Of a stretch of DNA of 64,000 nucleotides, positions 13,801-26,590 are shown piece after piece (the stretch's first letter is position 1; the number at the start of each line of letters is the position of its first letter). The notes under the pieces are model-generated. The model was given only the letters and a program-made list of their open reading frames with translations, was not told the DNA's origin and ran no database searches. The translations under genes and the position numbers were made by a program. Source of the stretch: Dermatophagoides farinae. Its lineage: Eukaryota > Arthropoda > Arachnida > Sarcoptiformes > Pyroglyphidae. The stretch spans positions 501,001 to 565,000 of the forward strand of contig NC_134679.1 of the NCBI RefSeq assembly GCF_024713945.1, written 5' to 3'.

Positions 13801-16800
13801 TTGTTACATGTTTTTTTTCAATCTATTTTTTTTTGTGGAAAATAAAATAGAACCACCAAGTTTTTTGGAAAAACCACGAGATATATCGCTAGGTTTAAAA
13901 CAATCAACAATTATTAAATGTCGTGCCACAACACCAATGCAAGGACATATTAAACCGGTGATTAAATGGAATCGTTTATTATTGGATATTGGATCATCAT
14001 CATCACTAGCAATACCAAATAGTAATATGGCCATTCCAGGTAAATATAAATTGTATTGGATGTAGTTAATTAAAAGAAAATAAAATAAATTTCACACACA
14101 CACACAAACACAAAAAAAACTAGATGCTAGACGTGAACAAATATCAAGTGGTGAACAATTACATTTAACCGATATCCGTATTGAAGATGCTGGCCTCTAT
14201 GAATGTGTGGCGGAAAATCCACATAATCGTTTGACTATAAGTCATCAATTCACGATTACAGTCAATGGTAATTAAAAGTTTACACGAATCGTTGTTGTTG
14301 TTGTTGTTTGAATTTCATGTTTTTCATTCATTTATAGTTCCAGCATATTTTAAAACAAAATCAGATCAAATAGAAGTGAAACGTGCCGAAACAGCTAAAT
14401 TAATTTGTGAAACATTTGGTGCAAAACCTATTCATATTGAATGGATGAAACAACAGCCACAAAGTGGTGAATTTGAACCATTGAATTTGGATTATATTCC
14501 TGATGCATATTCATTTCCACGTTATACGGCATTGGAAAAGAATTTTGATTCAAATTTTGATCAGGAAAATTCTGCCATAGAATCATCATCATCATCATTG
14601 TCATTGAAATCAATGCCTTTTGTTAATAATAATCGAACATTATTCGAATTACATATTAATTCTGTAAATTCAATGGATAATGGTCAATATGGTTGTCGGG
14701 CATGGAATGATTATGGTGAAGATATGCGCCGTATCAATTTGTTTGTACAGGATGTTCCAGCTACGGTTCGTCAACTGCAATTGAATCAAATATGGACTAG
14801 TGAAGCATCTATTAGTTGGTTATCACCCGAATCGATTGGTAATTCACCAATCACACAATATCTGTTGCAATATTGGAAAGAAATTCGACTGCCAAATTCT
14901 ACGATGATTTCATCTGGTTATCGTTTGCATGAAATTGAATTGCCATCCACGAATAATGTTTATTTGATAAAAAATCTTACACCCGGTACATCATATGCTG
15001 TACGAGTGATTGCAGTGAATCAATTCGGACATGGACCATCATCACAATTATTACGTTTTCAAACTGAACAAGAATCACCCGCTGCTTCACCGATCGATAT
15101 TCATGTTGAACCACAGGGTACACAAGCATTGTTTATACGATGGAAAGCACCACCAAAAAGTAATTGGAATGGTCGTTTAAAAGGTTATTATCTTGGTTAT
15201 CGTTTGATTACCACAAACGTTGATGATCAACAACCACAACAACAACAACAACAACGTGCATATAAACAAATTGAATTCAATGGTATGGCTGAAGATAATT
15301 ATCAAGAAGAATACATCTTGACCGGATTGAATAAAGCTTCATTATATGGGTATGTTTCATCCATTGTTTTTTTTTGTCTAACGGGAGGATTTAGGATTTC
15401 AAAATCTGAAAATGTTTGACAAATGATGGTTTGAATTTGAGGAAATGAGAAAAAAAACATTCATTCATTTAGGGTGTAACGTATTTACAAAGTTCATATT
15501 TGATCATAACTGGACACACAATAAGGGCAATTGAACTTTTCTATTTTTAAATATTGATTCAATGATGATGAAGAATGAGTTTGATATATTCTTCAATTCG
15601 GTGAAAATGTTTTTTTTTCTTCAGGGTAAAAAAAAATCCATTACTTTAGTTCACTAAATATGCCAATATGAAGTTTGTCTAAATTGAATAAGATTTTTTT
15701 TCTCGCTGAATTTTTTTTCCTGAATTTCGAATCGAAACATACAATAAATTCATTTATATAAATCATATACGGTTCGAAACATACAATTGTGTTTCCTGAG
15801 GTTCTGGATTTTGGTTGTTGATGATGATGATGATGATGGAAAATCGAAATTGAATTTTCCTTTTACCCATGTTATTATAAAACCGGCAAAATTCTGTTAG
15901 CTTTTTTTCCCAAGTTTTGAAGATGATCTATGCCGACAATTTTTTTTGAAAAAATTTGAAAAGAAAGCCCAATATTTTCGATTATCGATCCGATATCTTT
16001 ATTATATATGATTCTCATTGAATCTTATCGATCTATCGATCGATTCATTCGTTCAAGAGTTTTTTTTTCTTCAAGTCAAGTTTTTTTTCTCCTGTTCTCG
16101 ACTTGATATTTTGATATGAAAAAATTTTATGACAACAAAATAAATCTATACGTTTTTGTTTCAGAAACAATACAAAAAAAAACACATTCGGGTTATATCT
16201 TTATCATTGAATCGGCGGCACGTTTTGTTGATTCTGTTGTCCCAATCTATCCACCCAACCTAAACAACAACAGCAAAAAACAACATAAAGTTTACTGTCT
16301 GGATAGCCGGGAACATTTATTATGTTCCTGGCCATTTCAGATTGACCAGAATTAACTGGGTGTTTTTTTTCTACACTTTCTGTCACTTTATTTTTCAAAG
16401 CTGATAGAAAAAAAGTTTGAAGTTTGACCTAATTCTTTTTTTTTATATAAATAGCCATTCTTTTATTATTTTCATTATTCAATTATAGGGTATAGAAAAA
16501 AAGCACATCATCATTATTATAGTTCGAACTGCTTCAGGTACAAAAAAACATTGAAATTTTTTTTTTCATTTCCTAAATTCATCCAATTATGACGATGGTG
16601 TTGGTATAACGAGAGAAAAAAAATTGCCCAAAATCCCAGTGAAATCATCATCATCATCATCATTATTTTGATTGCTTGTGTGTGTGTGCATGTGTGAACC
16701 AAACTATTTTGTTGAAACGAAAAAATCATCTTTAATATTTAAGTACAAGGTACATGAATGATGGTGCAAAGGCCTTGATGATGATGATGATGATGATGAT

Positions 16801-17584
16801 AATGAGCTTCATCACCAACACCAACCAAGTGCCAGAAAATAAAACGAAAGAAATACTTTTTTTTGTGGGTTTCAAACACGAATTTCAGTTTTTTTTTTCA
16901 TTCCCGTCATTTCAATTTTTTTCCTGTTGTTGAAAAATGGCACCATTGTTGTGTTGAGTCAAAAGAAAAAGAATTTTTGTGTGTTTTGGCGCACGATTCT
17001 GGATCAATACACACACACACACACACACCCAATGACAGCCACATACACACACACAAAAAAGCAATTCTCTAGATTCTGGACGCTGAACTTGTGTGTGTGT
17101 CATCCTAATTTTCAGTCATTGCATTGTTGTTGCCTTCATGTCTATCTATTATTTTTGATATGAGCCTATACAACTATCGACGACCACGAATGACACGAAA
17201 AGTTTGTTTATTTGGGATGCTTGGAATTCTAATATATAGAACGAGGGAGATATATATATTTATTTCCTGGAACATGGGTCTATAGCTGCAAAATAAATTT
17301 ATATATGCAATGCCATAGTATACACATACATTTTCAATGAATGTAAAAGTTTTGTGTGTGTGTGTGTCTGTTGCCATTGGGCCAATGATAAAAAAAAATT
17401 TCCAGTTGATCAATTCAGAAGAAATTCAGAGAATTATTTTTATTTTCCATTATCATCATTACACACGGAAATTAATCATACTACCAATAAATTAATGTAA
17501 AAATATTCTTTGTCTAAATTTCCGGTTTGTTTGTTTCATGGAATACCAAAAAAAAAAAAAAAAAAAAATTATAAATCTAACCAG

Positions 17585-17617
<33 letters not shown>

Positions 17618-20261
17618 TTCGATTTTTTCGTTTTTAGCCAATTATATTCACTGTGAATGTTGAATTGTTCAATTTTCCACGATTCCAATGTTCCGGGTGT
17701 GAGAAAATTTTTTTTTTTTTTTTGATATTCAGATAAAGATTGTGTCTAGAGAATCTATGAACAAAACGAATGTGTAATTTAAATTCATAAATTTCAATGA
17801 AAAAAAAACGGTCCATTCACAAAATGAAAAAAATTCTTTTATTCCTATTTAGGAAGAAAATGACACACACACATTCATTAAAGAGCATTTCCCTTCCAGT
17901 GTTTATCATTAATATTCATAAAGGAAAAAAATGGAAAAATTCCTGATGACGATGATGCTTTCAATTTTAAATCAGAACAGTTTTGATTCATTCATTCATT
18001 GGTTATATCTGTGTAATTAGAACTACTCATTTTCATTTTTTTTTTTTTTGCTGACATGACAAGAATCGTATATAGTAAGAAAGGAACATTTTTTTTTCGG
18101 AAATTCGATCCTTTCCACCAATAATTATAGAGTTTAAATCTTAGTATGATTGAGAATTTTGATTAAAAATTGCAGAATAAATTTTGGATTCAAATAAATT
18201 TACATTTACATTTCAATAACATCTGTAGAATCCATTTATCATTGTCATTATTAATGATTTCATATTCTCGAATTCGTCGATTCTTTATAATATATGTGTT
18301 GGTTTGTTTGATTTATGTGATTCACAAAGAAAAGACACAGAGAAAATCTCCAAGGATTTTCATTGATGATGATGATGATGATGATGGTTATTTAGCAACA
18401 TCCATATGTTGTCGTTTTTATTTATTTTGTAAAAAGCTTTTTTTTTGCTTCCAAAATGTTTATATTAAATAATAAGTATATGTAATGCACATATGATGAT
18501 GAAAATGTTTTTTTTTCATTACAAAATAAACATTGGCGCAGTGTGCATATGTATCGATTGTTTCGATCATCAATTTCAAATTTATTAATTTTTTGATTTT
18601 TTTTCTCTCAATTTTCATACAGAATCATTTTAAAATGTTTCAACGATGTAGGTGAAGGACCTAGTTCACATGAAATATTTGCCACCACAGCAGCTAAAGG
18701 TAATGGTTTGGCTTTTCATTTTTTATTTAATTTGCTGATGATTTTTTTTTCTCATATATATAGATCCACCACCAAAACCGACATTGATATTAGTGGAAAC
18801 AAAAGAAAATTCTGCATTACTTAAATGGAATAAAGATTCTGTTGATGATGATATAAGTCGTAAGAATTTTTTTTTACAAATTCATTCGAAACAATTTATG
18901 ATTGATTTTGTTTTTGAAATGAAATGAATAGATTATATGATTGGCTATAAAGAAGAAAAGAAAAATAAATGGATGGAATTGGAATTGGCTAAATCGAAAT
19001 TAACCACCACCGATAATGATGATGATGATGATAAATATTACAATTATCAGCTGAATGGTCTGCAACGTGGTACCGTGTATCAATTATATCTTCGTTCAAT
19101 TGGCCAAGATAAAAATTCCATTTCTGAACCAAGTGATATGTTGACAATACGCACCGGTGGTGAAGGTAATTATTTTTTTTTGTTGTGAATATTCTCGAAA
19201 ATTGAATTTATTTATTTATTTTTTCTTCCAAAAACGATGATTATTTAGTACCATTAGTCAATATGCTCAATTCGAATCAAATAGAATCACAACCACAACA
19301 ACCTTATCATGCTGTAGCGGCTATACCGACAGCCGCATTTATGCCAACATTAGCTACGTATAATCATCAACAACAACAACAAGTGCCTCCTTATTTCCGT
19401 ATCGGTTTTATTATACCAATAGCCATTGCTATCGTTGTCATTGTCATCGCTTGTGTTGGAGCCTATGTCTATATTCGTATCGATGATCGTAATCAACAAA
19501 TGAAATTATATAATGCTGCTGCTTCGGTTTCTGCTCCAGGAAATGGCTGTTCCAATGTTCATGTTGGCACATTAGCTGTTGGACCTGGAAAACGTTTTCA
19601 ATATATTTCACCTGGACATACAAGTAGTAGTGGTGTTGGTAAAATGTTCAATACTTCTATAACACCATCATCATTGAATTCAAGCGGTATTGGATTACGT
19701 GATAATTCTTGTACACAAAGTTTAGTATCTGAAGAAAGTAGCTTATCGTTTCGATATTCCGATAGTTCATCTGATAAAGGACGTTTATTATTATCAAGGC
19801 CACCACCTCAACAATCATCATCGTCGTCGTCGTCGATGATACCAACTGGCGTTGTATGGGCACAACAACAATCACCAATACCTGAAGAAGATGAAGCAAT
19901 TGTCGATATTGATTCAAGCGCATATGAAACATTACCATTTCAAAAAAATGGTCAATTTCAATCAACACCAATGCAAAGTTTTACATCAGCAGCAAATCAA
20001 TCACAGCATCAGCTGACTAATAGTAGTAATAATTCCACAAAATCACCATCATTTCCACCACCACCACCGCCACTACCTGGTGCAATATTTAAATCATCAC
20101 CATTAAACAATGCCAAGCCAAATACTTCTCAGAACAACAACAACAACAACAATATATTCTGTCATCACGTCGATGTACATCATACACAATCATCTGCAGC
20201 AACATCCGATACGAATAATTCTGATTCATATGATGATTTTCGTTTCTTTTCACGTGTCTAG
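10860..20261 (+). CDS. Short Dscam-like receptor (3 Ig, 3 FN3, TM)
   Basis: Nine exons: 10860-10920, 10980-11411, 13851-14039, 14124-14267, 14338-15349, 18623-18699, 18764-18859, 18932-19165, 19249-20261. All have GT-AG junctions and consistent phase, giving 1,085 residues. Exon 1 is a signal peptide. Exon 2 has a Gly run, then Ig1 (W..NGQPL, GNYSCLVSN). Exons 3-4 form Ig2 (DAGLYECVAENP). Exon 5 holds Ig3 (NGQYGCRAWNDYGE), FN3-1 and most of FN3-2. Exons 7-8 form FN3-3. A membrane helix spans about residues 800-823, followed by a 260-residue tail with a poly-Pro stretch. Phase-1 introns bound the Ig units. The layout matches chelicerate short Dscams, homophilic neuronal or immune adhesion receptors. 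Those genes often have arrays of alternative first Ig exons. I see only one here; the 2.4-kb intron 2 holds no second Ig-like exon. Confidence 0.88.
11412..13850 (+). other. Long intron 2 of the short Dscam gene
   Basis: This intron has GT at 11412 and AG at 13849-13850. I found no Ig-like open frame with splice sites on either strand. It is T-rich with microsatellites, including AAAC repeats near 12441-12465. Confidence 0.6.
15350..18622 (+). other. Long intron 5 of the short Dscam gene
   Basis: A 3.27-kb phase-2 intron interrupts the second FN3 domain. It holds (CA)n, (GA)n and (ATG)n repeats and nothing that looks coding on either strand. Confidence 0.6.
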
Positions 20262-21478
20262 AACACAGAATACAGAAAACAAAAACGCAATTAAAACCAA
20301 TAACAACAAAGCCATTTCTTTTTTTGCTGTGATCAATGCTCATTATTCACAAACACACACACACACACACTCACATTCAAACGACAAACGAATTGAATCA
20401 TTAAATCAGTAAAAATCCAATTGTTTTTGTCATCTTTCAAAAATTTCTGTGATTTTATATTATCTACATCTGAGAAAAAAATCATAAATTGAACAAATTT
20501 CTTTCACTTTTTTTTCGATTACAATTTACATTTCCACATTCATCATCTAAAAATCAATTAATTAGAATCCAAAATTTAATTAATCAATTAATTTATTGCA
20601 AAAGTAAAAAAAAACAACATCAACAAAATATTCGTGCGTGTGTGTGTGTATGTGAGGCTAGCAACAACAACAACAACGATGTTTGTAAATACAACAATTT
20701 CAACGAAATTTTGCCAAAAAAAAAAAAAAATTGTTTCTGTTATCACACACACACACAAATCAAAAAATCATTGATTCATCATCATTCATGCATTCATCAT
20801 TTCATTGTTTTTCGATTGAATGAATTTTCATTTTCATATAATTCCAACAAAAACCATCATCATCTCATATATTTATCATATGTGTAAAAATTCTGAAATT
20901 CTGAATTTTCTCTTTTTCTTGTGAATTACAATTTATTATTATAATATATTCTGGTTGAAAAATATAATGTTTCCATCATCTGTATGTATGTGGGCGTCGG
21001 GGGACGTTGGTCAATAGAAAAAAAATCAATCAATTAATTAGCCATTTTTCAACTCTTGTTAAAAATTAACCTTTTTTCAACTTGGGTGAGTGTACATGTG
21101 TGTGTGTGTGTCTGTGTTTGTGTTTAGAAGCTGCAATTTTTCCACTTATTGATCAATCTGAATCAACACTTCAATGATAGTGGTTTCTATTGATTTTTAT
21201 TCGAGAGAAAAAAAAGAAAAGAAAACGAAAAAACAATATTAAAAATGAAAAGAAAATTTGTTAAAATTTTTTAAACAAAAAAATGAAAAATAAATATTCT
21301 GCTGCTAATCTGGGTCCAAAAACCAATTGGTCAATCCAGTCTAATCTATTCTGGTCATGAATTAATTATCACATCACATAGCATCATGATTTATCACTTG
21401 TTTTCATCATTTTGTTTGAGATTAATATGGAATGAGATTTGATTGTTTTTTTTTCAACATAAACAACAACACAACAAT
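20262..21478. other. 3' regions of two convergent genes
   Basis: This stretch lies between the Dscam-like stop and the stop of the minus-strand gene. A plus-strand AATAAA at 21289-21294 is a likely poly(A) signal for the receptor, which would give a 3' UTR of about 1 kb. Nothing coding is visible. Confidence 0.5.
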
Positions 21479-23803
21479 CTATGAAATACTACAACATTTG
21501 GGCCGAACATGATCAGTAGATTTCATTTTTGTTTTATCTTTATCATCATCATTACTGGTAATGATACGCATTCTGCCTGAAGAATTATTTTTCATCATCA
21601 CACCATTTGTTGTTCCATTTGAATTTACATAATGATTTTGAGCGGATTTCTTTTCACCACGATAAAAATGACCTGAACCAACACTAACGCCCTTTGTTGT
21701 GTTGTTGGCAGTTTTTCTTTTCGCTGCTATTGGTGGTTCAATTTGTTTATTTTTATCTTTATCTTTATCATCATCAAAATTGGACCCTTGTTTTTGTTCC
21801 TGATTTTCATCACCATCATCATTATTGGATAACAACGTTGAATCACCTTTCATATCAGCCTGTGTACTATGATCAATCGATTTTTTATCATCCACAATCA
21901 TCATTGAATTATTATTCATATCCGATGTTGATATAGCCTTGATTTTTGACGAGAAGATCAAAAAAAAATTATCATTTTAATGAATCCATGAAAAAAACAT
22001 TGAATTTACCGTATCAAGTAGTTGGCTTTTAGTAAGTAGATTACCGTTTGATTGACAATCGTTATCACTTAATTCATGTTTACATAATGGACATAAATGT
22101 TCCGGATTTAAATCGGTTTGTATGGCAACATTAAATGATTCGGTTGGTGTCGTCATCGTCGTCGTCGCCGTTGTTGTTGTTGGTTGACCTGAAGAAAAGA
22201 ATGAAAAAAACGACGAATTTGATGTTTGCTGTTGTTGTTGTTGTTGTGGACCAAAATCTGCTTGTGTCGATTTATCCATCAAACAACAGCTATCAGTTTC
22301 GATAGCTTGATCACAAGTTGCTAATTTTTGACCAAATTCTTCAAGATTTTGATCCACCTCTAAATCAAATACTTTCGCTGCGTTTGTTGTTGTTGTTGTG
22401 GTTGTTGGTGAACGTGGTCTCGATGTTGGCCGTGATGTTTGCCTCGATACCGATCGTGAACCTGGTTGTGATGATGAAAAACTGAATTTAAATCTTCCAT
22501 CAATTTGATCACGTAATTTTTGTAATTCTTCAACAAATTCTGTTTCATCAATATTGTTTTTATCATCATTAATATTGTTCTGATATTGTGAATCATTAAG
22601 AAATAATTTCAAACGGGAACGTGTAAAATTTTCATTTTCAAATGCTGAAAATCCAGATGTCAATGATGCAATGCTGATTTGATCATCAAAATCATTATCA
22701 TTATTATTATCCCAATCGGTTTGTGTACCACGTGAAACTTTATTAATGAAAGATTTCACCAATGATTGTAGTGATTGTTGTGGTATAAAACGTCCAGTGC
22801 CGCCAACAGTAGTATTTGTACCGGATGGCACACGCCTCAATGAACCGGAAAGCATTGTTGGTGGTGTTGGTGATGTGGATCGTGATGATCCAGTCCATCC
22901 ATATGGTGAACTGGATAGCTGTGCCAGCAACGATTGACTTGGACTACGGCTAACCAAATTGGAATTTGTACCGCCGGCTAATAAATCAGTTTCTTCTTGT
23001 GCCACGGCATAGTTTATTGGCAAATCTGGTGAATGGAATCAAAAAAAAAGAAAAAAAAATTAGATTTAATAAAAAAAAATTGAAAATCAATCAAAATCGA
23101 ACATTTAGCAAGAAATAGATTATTAACACTATTTGGCAATGATGATGACATGATAATAATGATTATTCATTTCAAATTTGTATTGCACATGATGTGGACA
23201 ATATCACAAAAAAATAAGGCTCTACATGATCCATTTGAGAAATGATTGACAGATTTATATAATTTATTATTTTTTTTCAAATAAAAACAAAACAAAACAT
23301 CACAATTTCCAGGTATTTGCATACATTTTGTAATTGTATAAATCTATTAATGTTAAAATGAAAATGCTAAACAAAAACAAGAAAAATATTGGAGCCAGTA
23401 AATTTTACGCAAGCGCATACTTTCAGAATCCAATCCAATTTTTTTTTATTATTTTATTATTTTGGAAACAAAACAAAAAAAAATTTAGCGTTTACGCCCA
23501 AAAAAAAAATTTTTTTTTTGCAGTAAAAAAACCAATAAAACTTACTTGAACCACTTGCTCTTCGTCTTGTTGTTGTTTCCATCATTGTAATTATTTCTGA
23601 TGATAATGATTCAGTTTTTGTTTGCTGAAATGATTCATCAATTTGAATTGATCGATTAATATTGATTGGTTTTGTTGTTGTTGTTGTTGTGGTTGTTTTT
23701 GAATCGATTGCATTTAAATTCGCTTCAATAGATGGCAGCGACGTTTTTGTTGACCAAAACGGTGTTGATAGTTCCGTTTTTAGTCTTAATATTGGTTCAA
23801 GAA
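21479..23803 (-). CDS. Unknown Ser/Thr-rich protein with repeated TQT-like motifs (5' end unresolved)
   Basis: Three exons on the minus strand: about 23803-23546, 23025-22010 and 21937-21479. They join in phase over GT-AG introns (the last is 72 nt). About 577 residues are visible and the first coding exon is not identified. The protein is disordered, rich in Ser, Thr, Gln and Asp. A short motif recurs: RSIQID, RGTQTD, KSTQAD, VAIQTD and HSTQAD, with a weaker AIETD. TQT-type motifs are known docking sites for dynein light chain LC8, so a multivalent LC8 client or scaffold is possible. One CPLCKHEL pair of cysteines precedes the second intron. The C-terminus reads PKCCSIS, which fits a CaaX lipidation box with an adjacent cysteine. 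I recognise no family. The gene converges on the Dscam-like gene. Confidence 0.6.
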
Positions 23804-26436
23804 CTTTTGGTTTGTCCAGTTTGATAAAGAAAAGAAATTTTTTAACAAAAAAAAAACAGAAAAAATTCAATTAACACCTTCTTGGCGTCTAGAAAGAGAA
23901 ATACAAACACACAGAAAAAAATATCGAGATCTTTCAACGCTCTGTTGATCTTTATTTCAGCAAACAAACAAAAAAAAAATGACGCACACTGTGAACACTG
24001 TGAAGAGACTTGAAGATCAACACTCACACAGTATATAATAAAAGATTATGATTATTATGATGTTGATGACGACAAATGACGATCATGATGATGATGATGA
24101 TTATTTTGAATTTTTTTTTCTTCTCATTTGAATATCAACAACAACAGCAACAACAACAACAACAGTTTATTATTTGCATAAAGATGCTGATGATATTTTG
24201 ATGATGATTATCTTGATTTTCACTTTTTCATTAATTGAATGTGGATATCAATTCGTGTTAATTGTGAGTGAAAAGAAAAAAAAACCCAATGAAAAAAAAC
24301 CGTACACACACACACACTGAAACACATCGAATGATACAAATTTGATAATGTCTTGATTTTTTTTTTTGTTTGAAACAAAACTCTGAATCCAAATGAAGAT
24401 TTTAAATGCTTTTTTCAATGTTTCAATTCACTATTTGCTTGGCTTGGTATTCTGTACTTGTATGATCACATCATCCACAGAAATTGATTCCAGTTTGAAT
24501 TTATGAATTTATTTTTTATTGAATAAAAAAAATTGCTGCCTGTTGAATGATTGATAGATTGTGTATGTGTGCCTGTTTTTTTTTCTGTTGTTTAAAAATA
24601 TTCATCATCCTGAATGACAAACTTTTACGACTACCAAACATACACACACGAACAACACGGCAACATTAACACGCAAGGATTCGTTGTTCTATTTTTTTCC
24701 ATCGTCGTCGTCGTGTATGTGTGTGTGTGGTTGACATTTGAATTTTGATTGGGATTTTTTTTTTTTAAAAATTAAGCTTTTTTTTGATTTGTCATTTCTG
24801 GATATGAAATTTTCAAAAATTTTTCGCCTTGTCTCTCTCTCTCGTTCTACGAATGTCATCACTAGAATTAAATAAGTTTTTTTATTATACCCGTTTGATA
24901 AAACAGAAAATCTGCAGGAAAAAAAACGGAACAAATTGTAATCATCACCGTTGAATGATGATAAATAAAAATGACTTGTTTACACAAAAAAAACAACAAA
25001 ACGTGATTGGGAAAACAAATGAAAAAAATGCCGATTTTTTTTGCTTCGTAATTGTCAATTGTCGGTTCATAAACTGTTTCATTGTCATCATCATCGATAT
25101 TTATCCATAGATTTGAATGTCATCTCAGTGTTATCTCATTTATTGAACACTAGATGACGCGCCACACGCTTGTCATCGCCAACAACAACAAAATTATCGA
25201 TTTGAAAAAATTTTTTTTGGCGCCCATTTCAATTTCTTCTGATTTAATTCCGCGAAATGTTTCCATTTCAATACCAAGGAAATTTTAATGAAATTTTGAA
25301 ACTTTTTTTTTTTGCTTCTCAAAATCGATTTCTGTTCCGATAAAAATCATTAAATGATGGATACAGTAATGAGAAAAATGAATGAAAGTGGTGGAAAAAA
25401 AATTCGACAGAAATTTTTTTTCATTTTTGTAATTTGATATTTGTCTATTCTTCGTTTTCTTTCCATTGTCAATGAGAAATTGTCAATAATATCTTTCAAT
25501 GTGCCCTTGTCTCGTTGTCGTTGTCGTTGATAAAAAAAAATAATTCCCATTGTTCTGACCGAACATTTGTAATTTTGGCCAAAATACAACAACAAACTCG
25601 AACGATGAAAAAAAAAATTCTTATTCTTCCACCGATCTACATCATCATCATCAACATGGAGTGAATGATTATTAAAAAATCTCATTATATCATCGCACTA
25701 CCTACACACTGTGAACTAGGGGCAGCCCGTTTTCTTCTGAAAAAAAAATTCTGGCAACTGAATGTAAAAAAAAAATCAGACTGTATTTTTCCACTGTTTC
25801 TTGGCTCGAAAACTATGATTTGAAAAATACAATGATCTAACATCTTATGTCTATTATACACTTATGTAAATATACTGATGGCAAATATACTTCATATTAC
25901 GAATATATGAAAAAAAACTGTCAAAAAATTGAAAAATAAATTGATTGATAATTGATTTTTAATTTTATTCAATCAATAAATTAAGTAAATCACAAATCAT
26001 GGAATAATGTGATAGTGAAACAGTCACGCATGATTTTCATTTTATTTCACAGATTCTATCAACAATATGCTATCTATAGATAAAAAAAACGGTTGCCAAC
26101 TAGCGATTCTGAATTCTGTAGAGAAAGAGAGAAACCGAAAAAAAGTACCACTGCTGGCAATCCAATGAGATTCCAAGCCTATTTTTTGCGAAATAAAAAA
26201 GAAGCAGAGGCACACACACACAAACAGTGAATATTCTTTAAATTCTCTACACGAAACAAACGACCTTAACTTAACATTTGGTTCATCATTTAGTTGATCT
26301 AATGTTTGTGTGTGTATAATAGGTCTATTTGGTCTAATTTGGCGTGTTGGTAGCACTAACTTGCCCACATACACATAAACAGACATACACACCCATTGAA
26401 CATGCGTTTATATGGTAGACAAGAATAAGAAAAAAT
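23804..26436. other. Intergenic between divergent genes
   Basis: The left end should hold the promoter and first exon(s) of the minus-strand TQT-motif gene; a TATA-like sequence lies near 24032-24045. The right end is the arginine kinase upstream region. In between I see AT-rich repeats but no supportable gene. Confidence 0.45.
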
Positions 26437-26445
26437 TATATAAAA
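26437..26445 (+). promoter_or_regulatory. TATA box of the arginine kinase gene
   Basis: TATATAAAA lies about 150 bp before the ATG at 26591. A TCACATT initiator-like sequence follows about 33 bp downstream. Confidence 0.6.
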
Positions 26446-26590
26446 ACCAAAATCAAGACTATTAAGATTTATCACATTCAATTTGTCCGTTGTCAACCGT
26501 GTATGCCTGTGTGCCTGTGTGTCAATTTAAATTCATTTTTTGTCAATTTTTTTTTCATTTGTTGAGAATTTAAAATTTAAAACTTCAAAA

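Noticed and set aside
16116-16355. Open frame in the long Dscam intron
   Set aside because: No Ig or FN3 pattern, no fitting splice sites or phase, and repeat-rich codons.
26042-26392. Minus-strand 116-codon frame upstream of arginine kinase
   Set aside because: Composition follows (CA)n and T-runs, no recognisable domain, and it lies in the likely promoter region.
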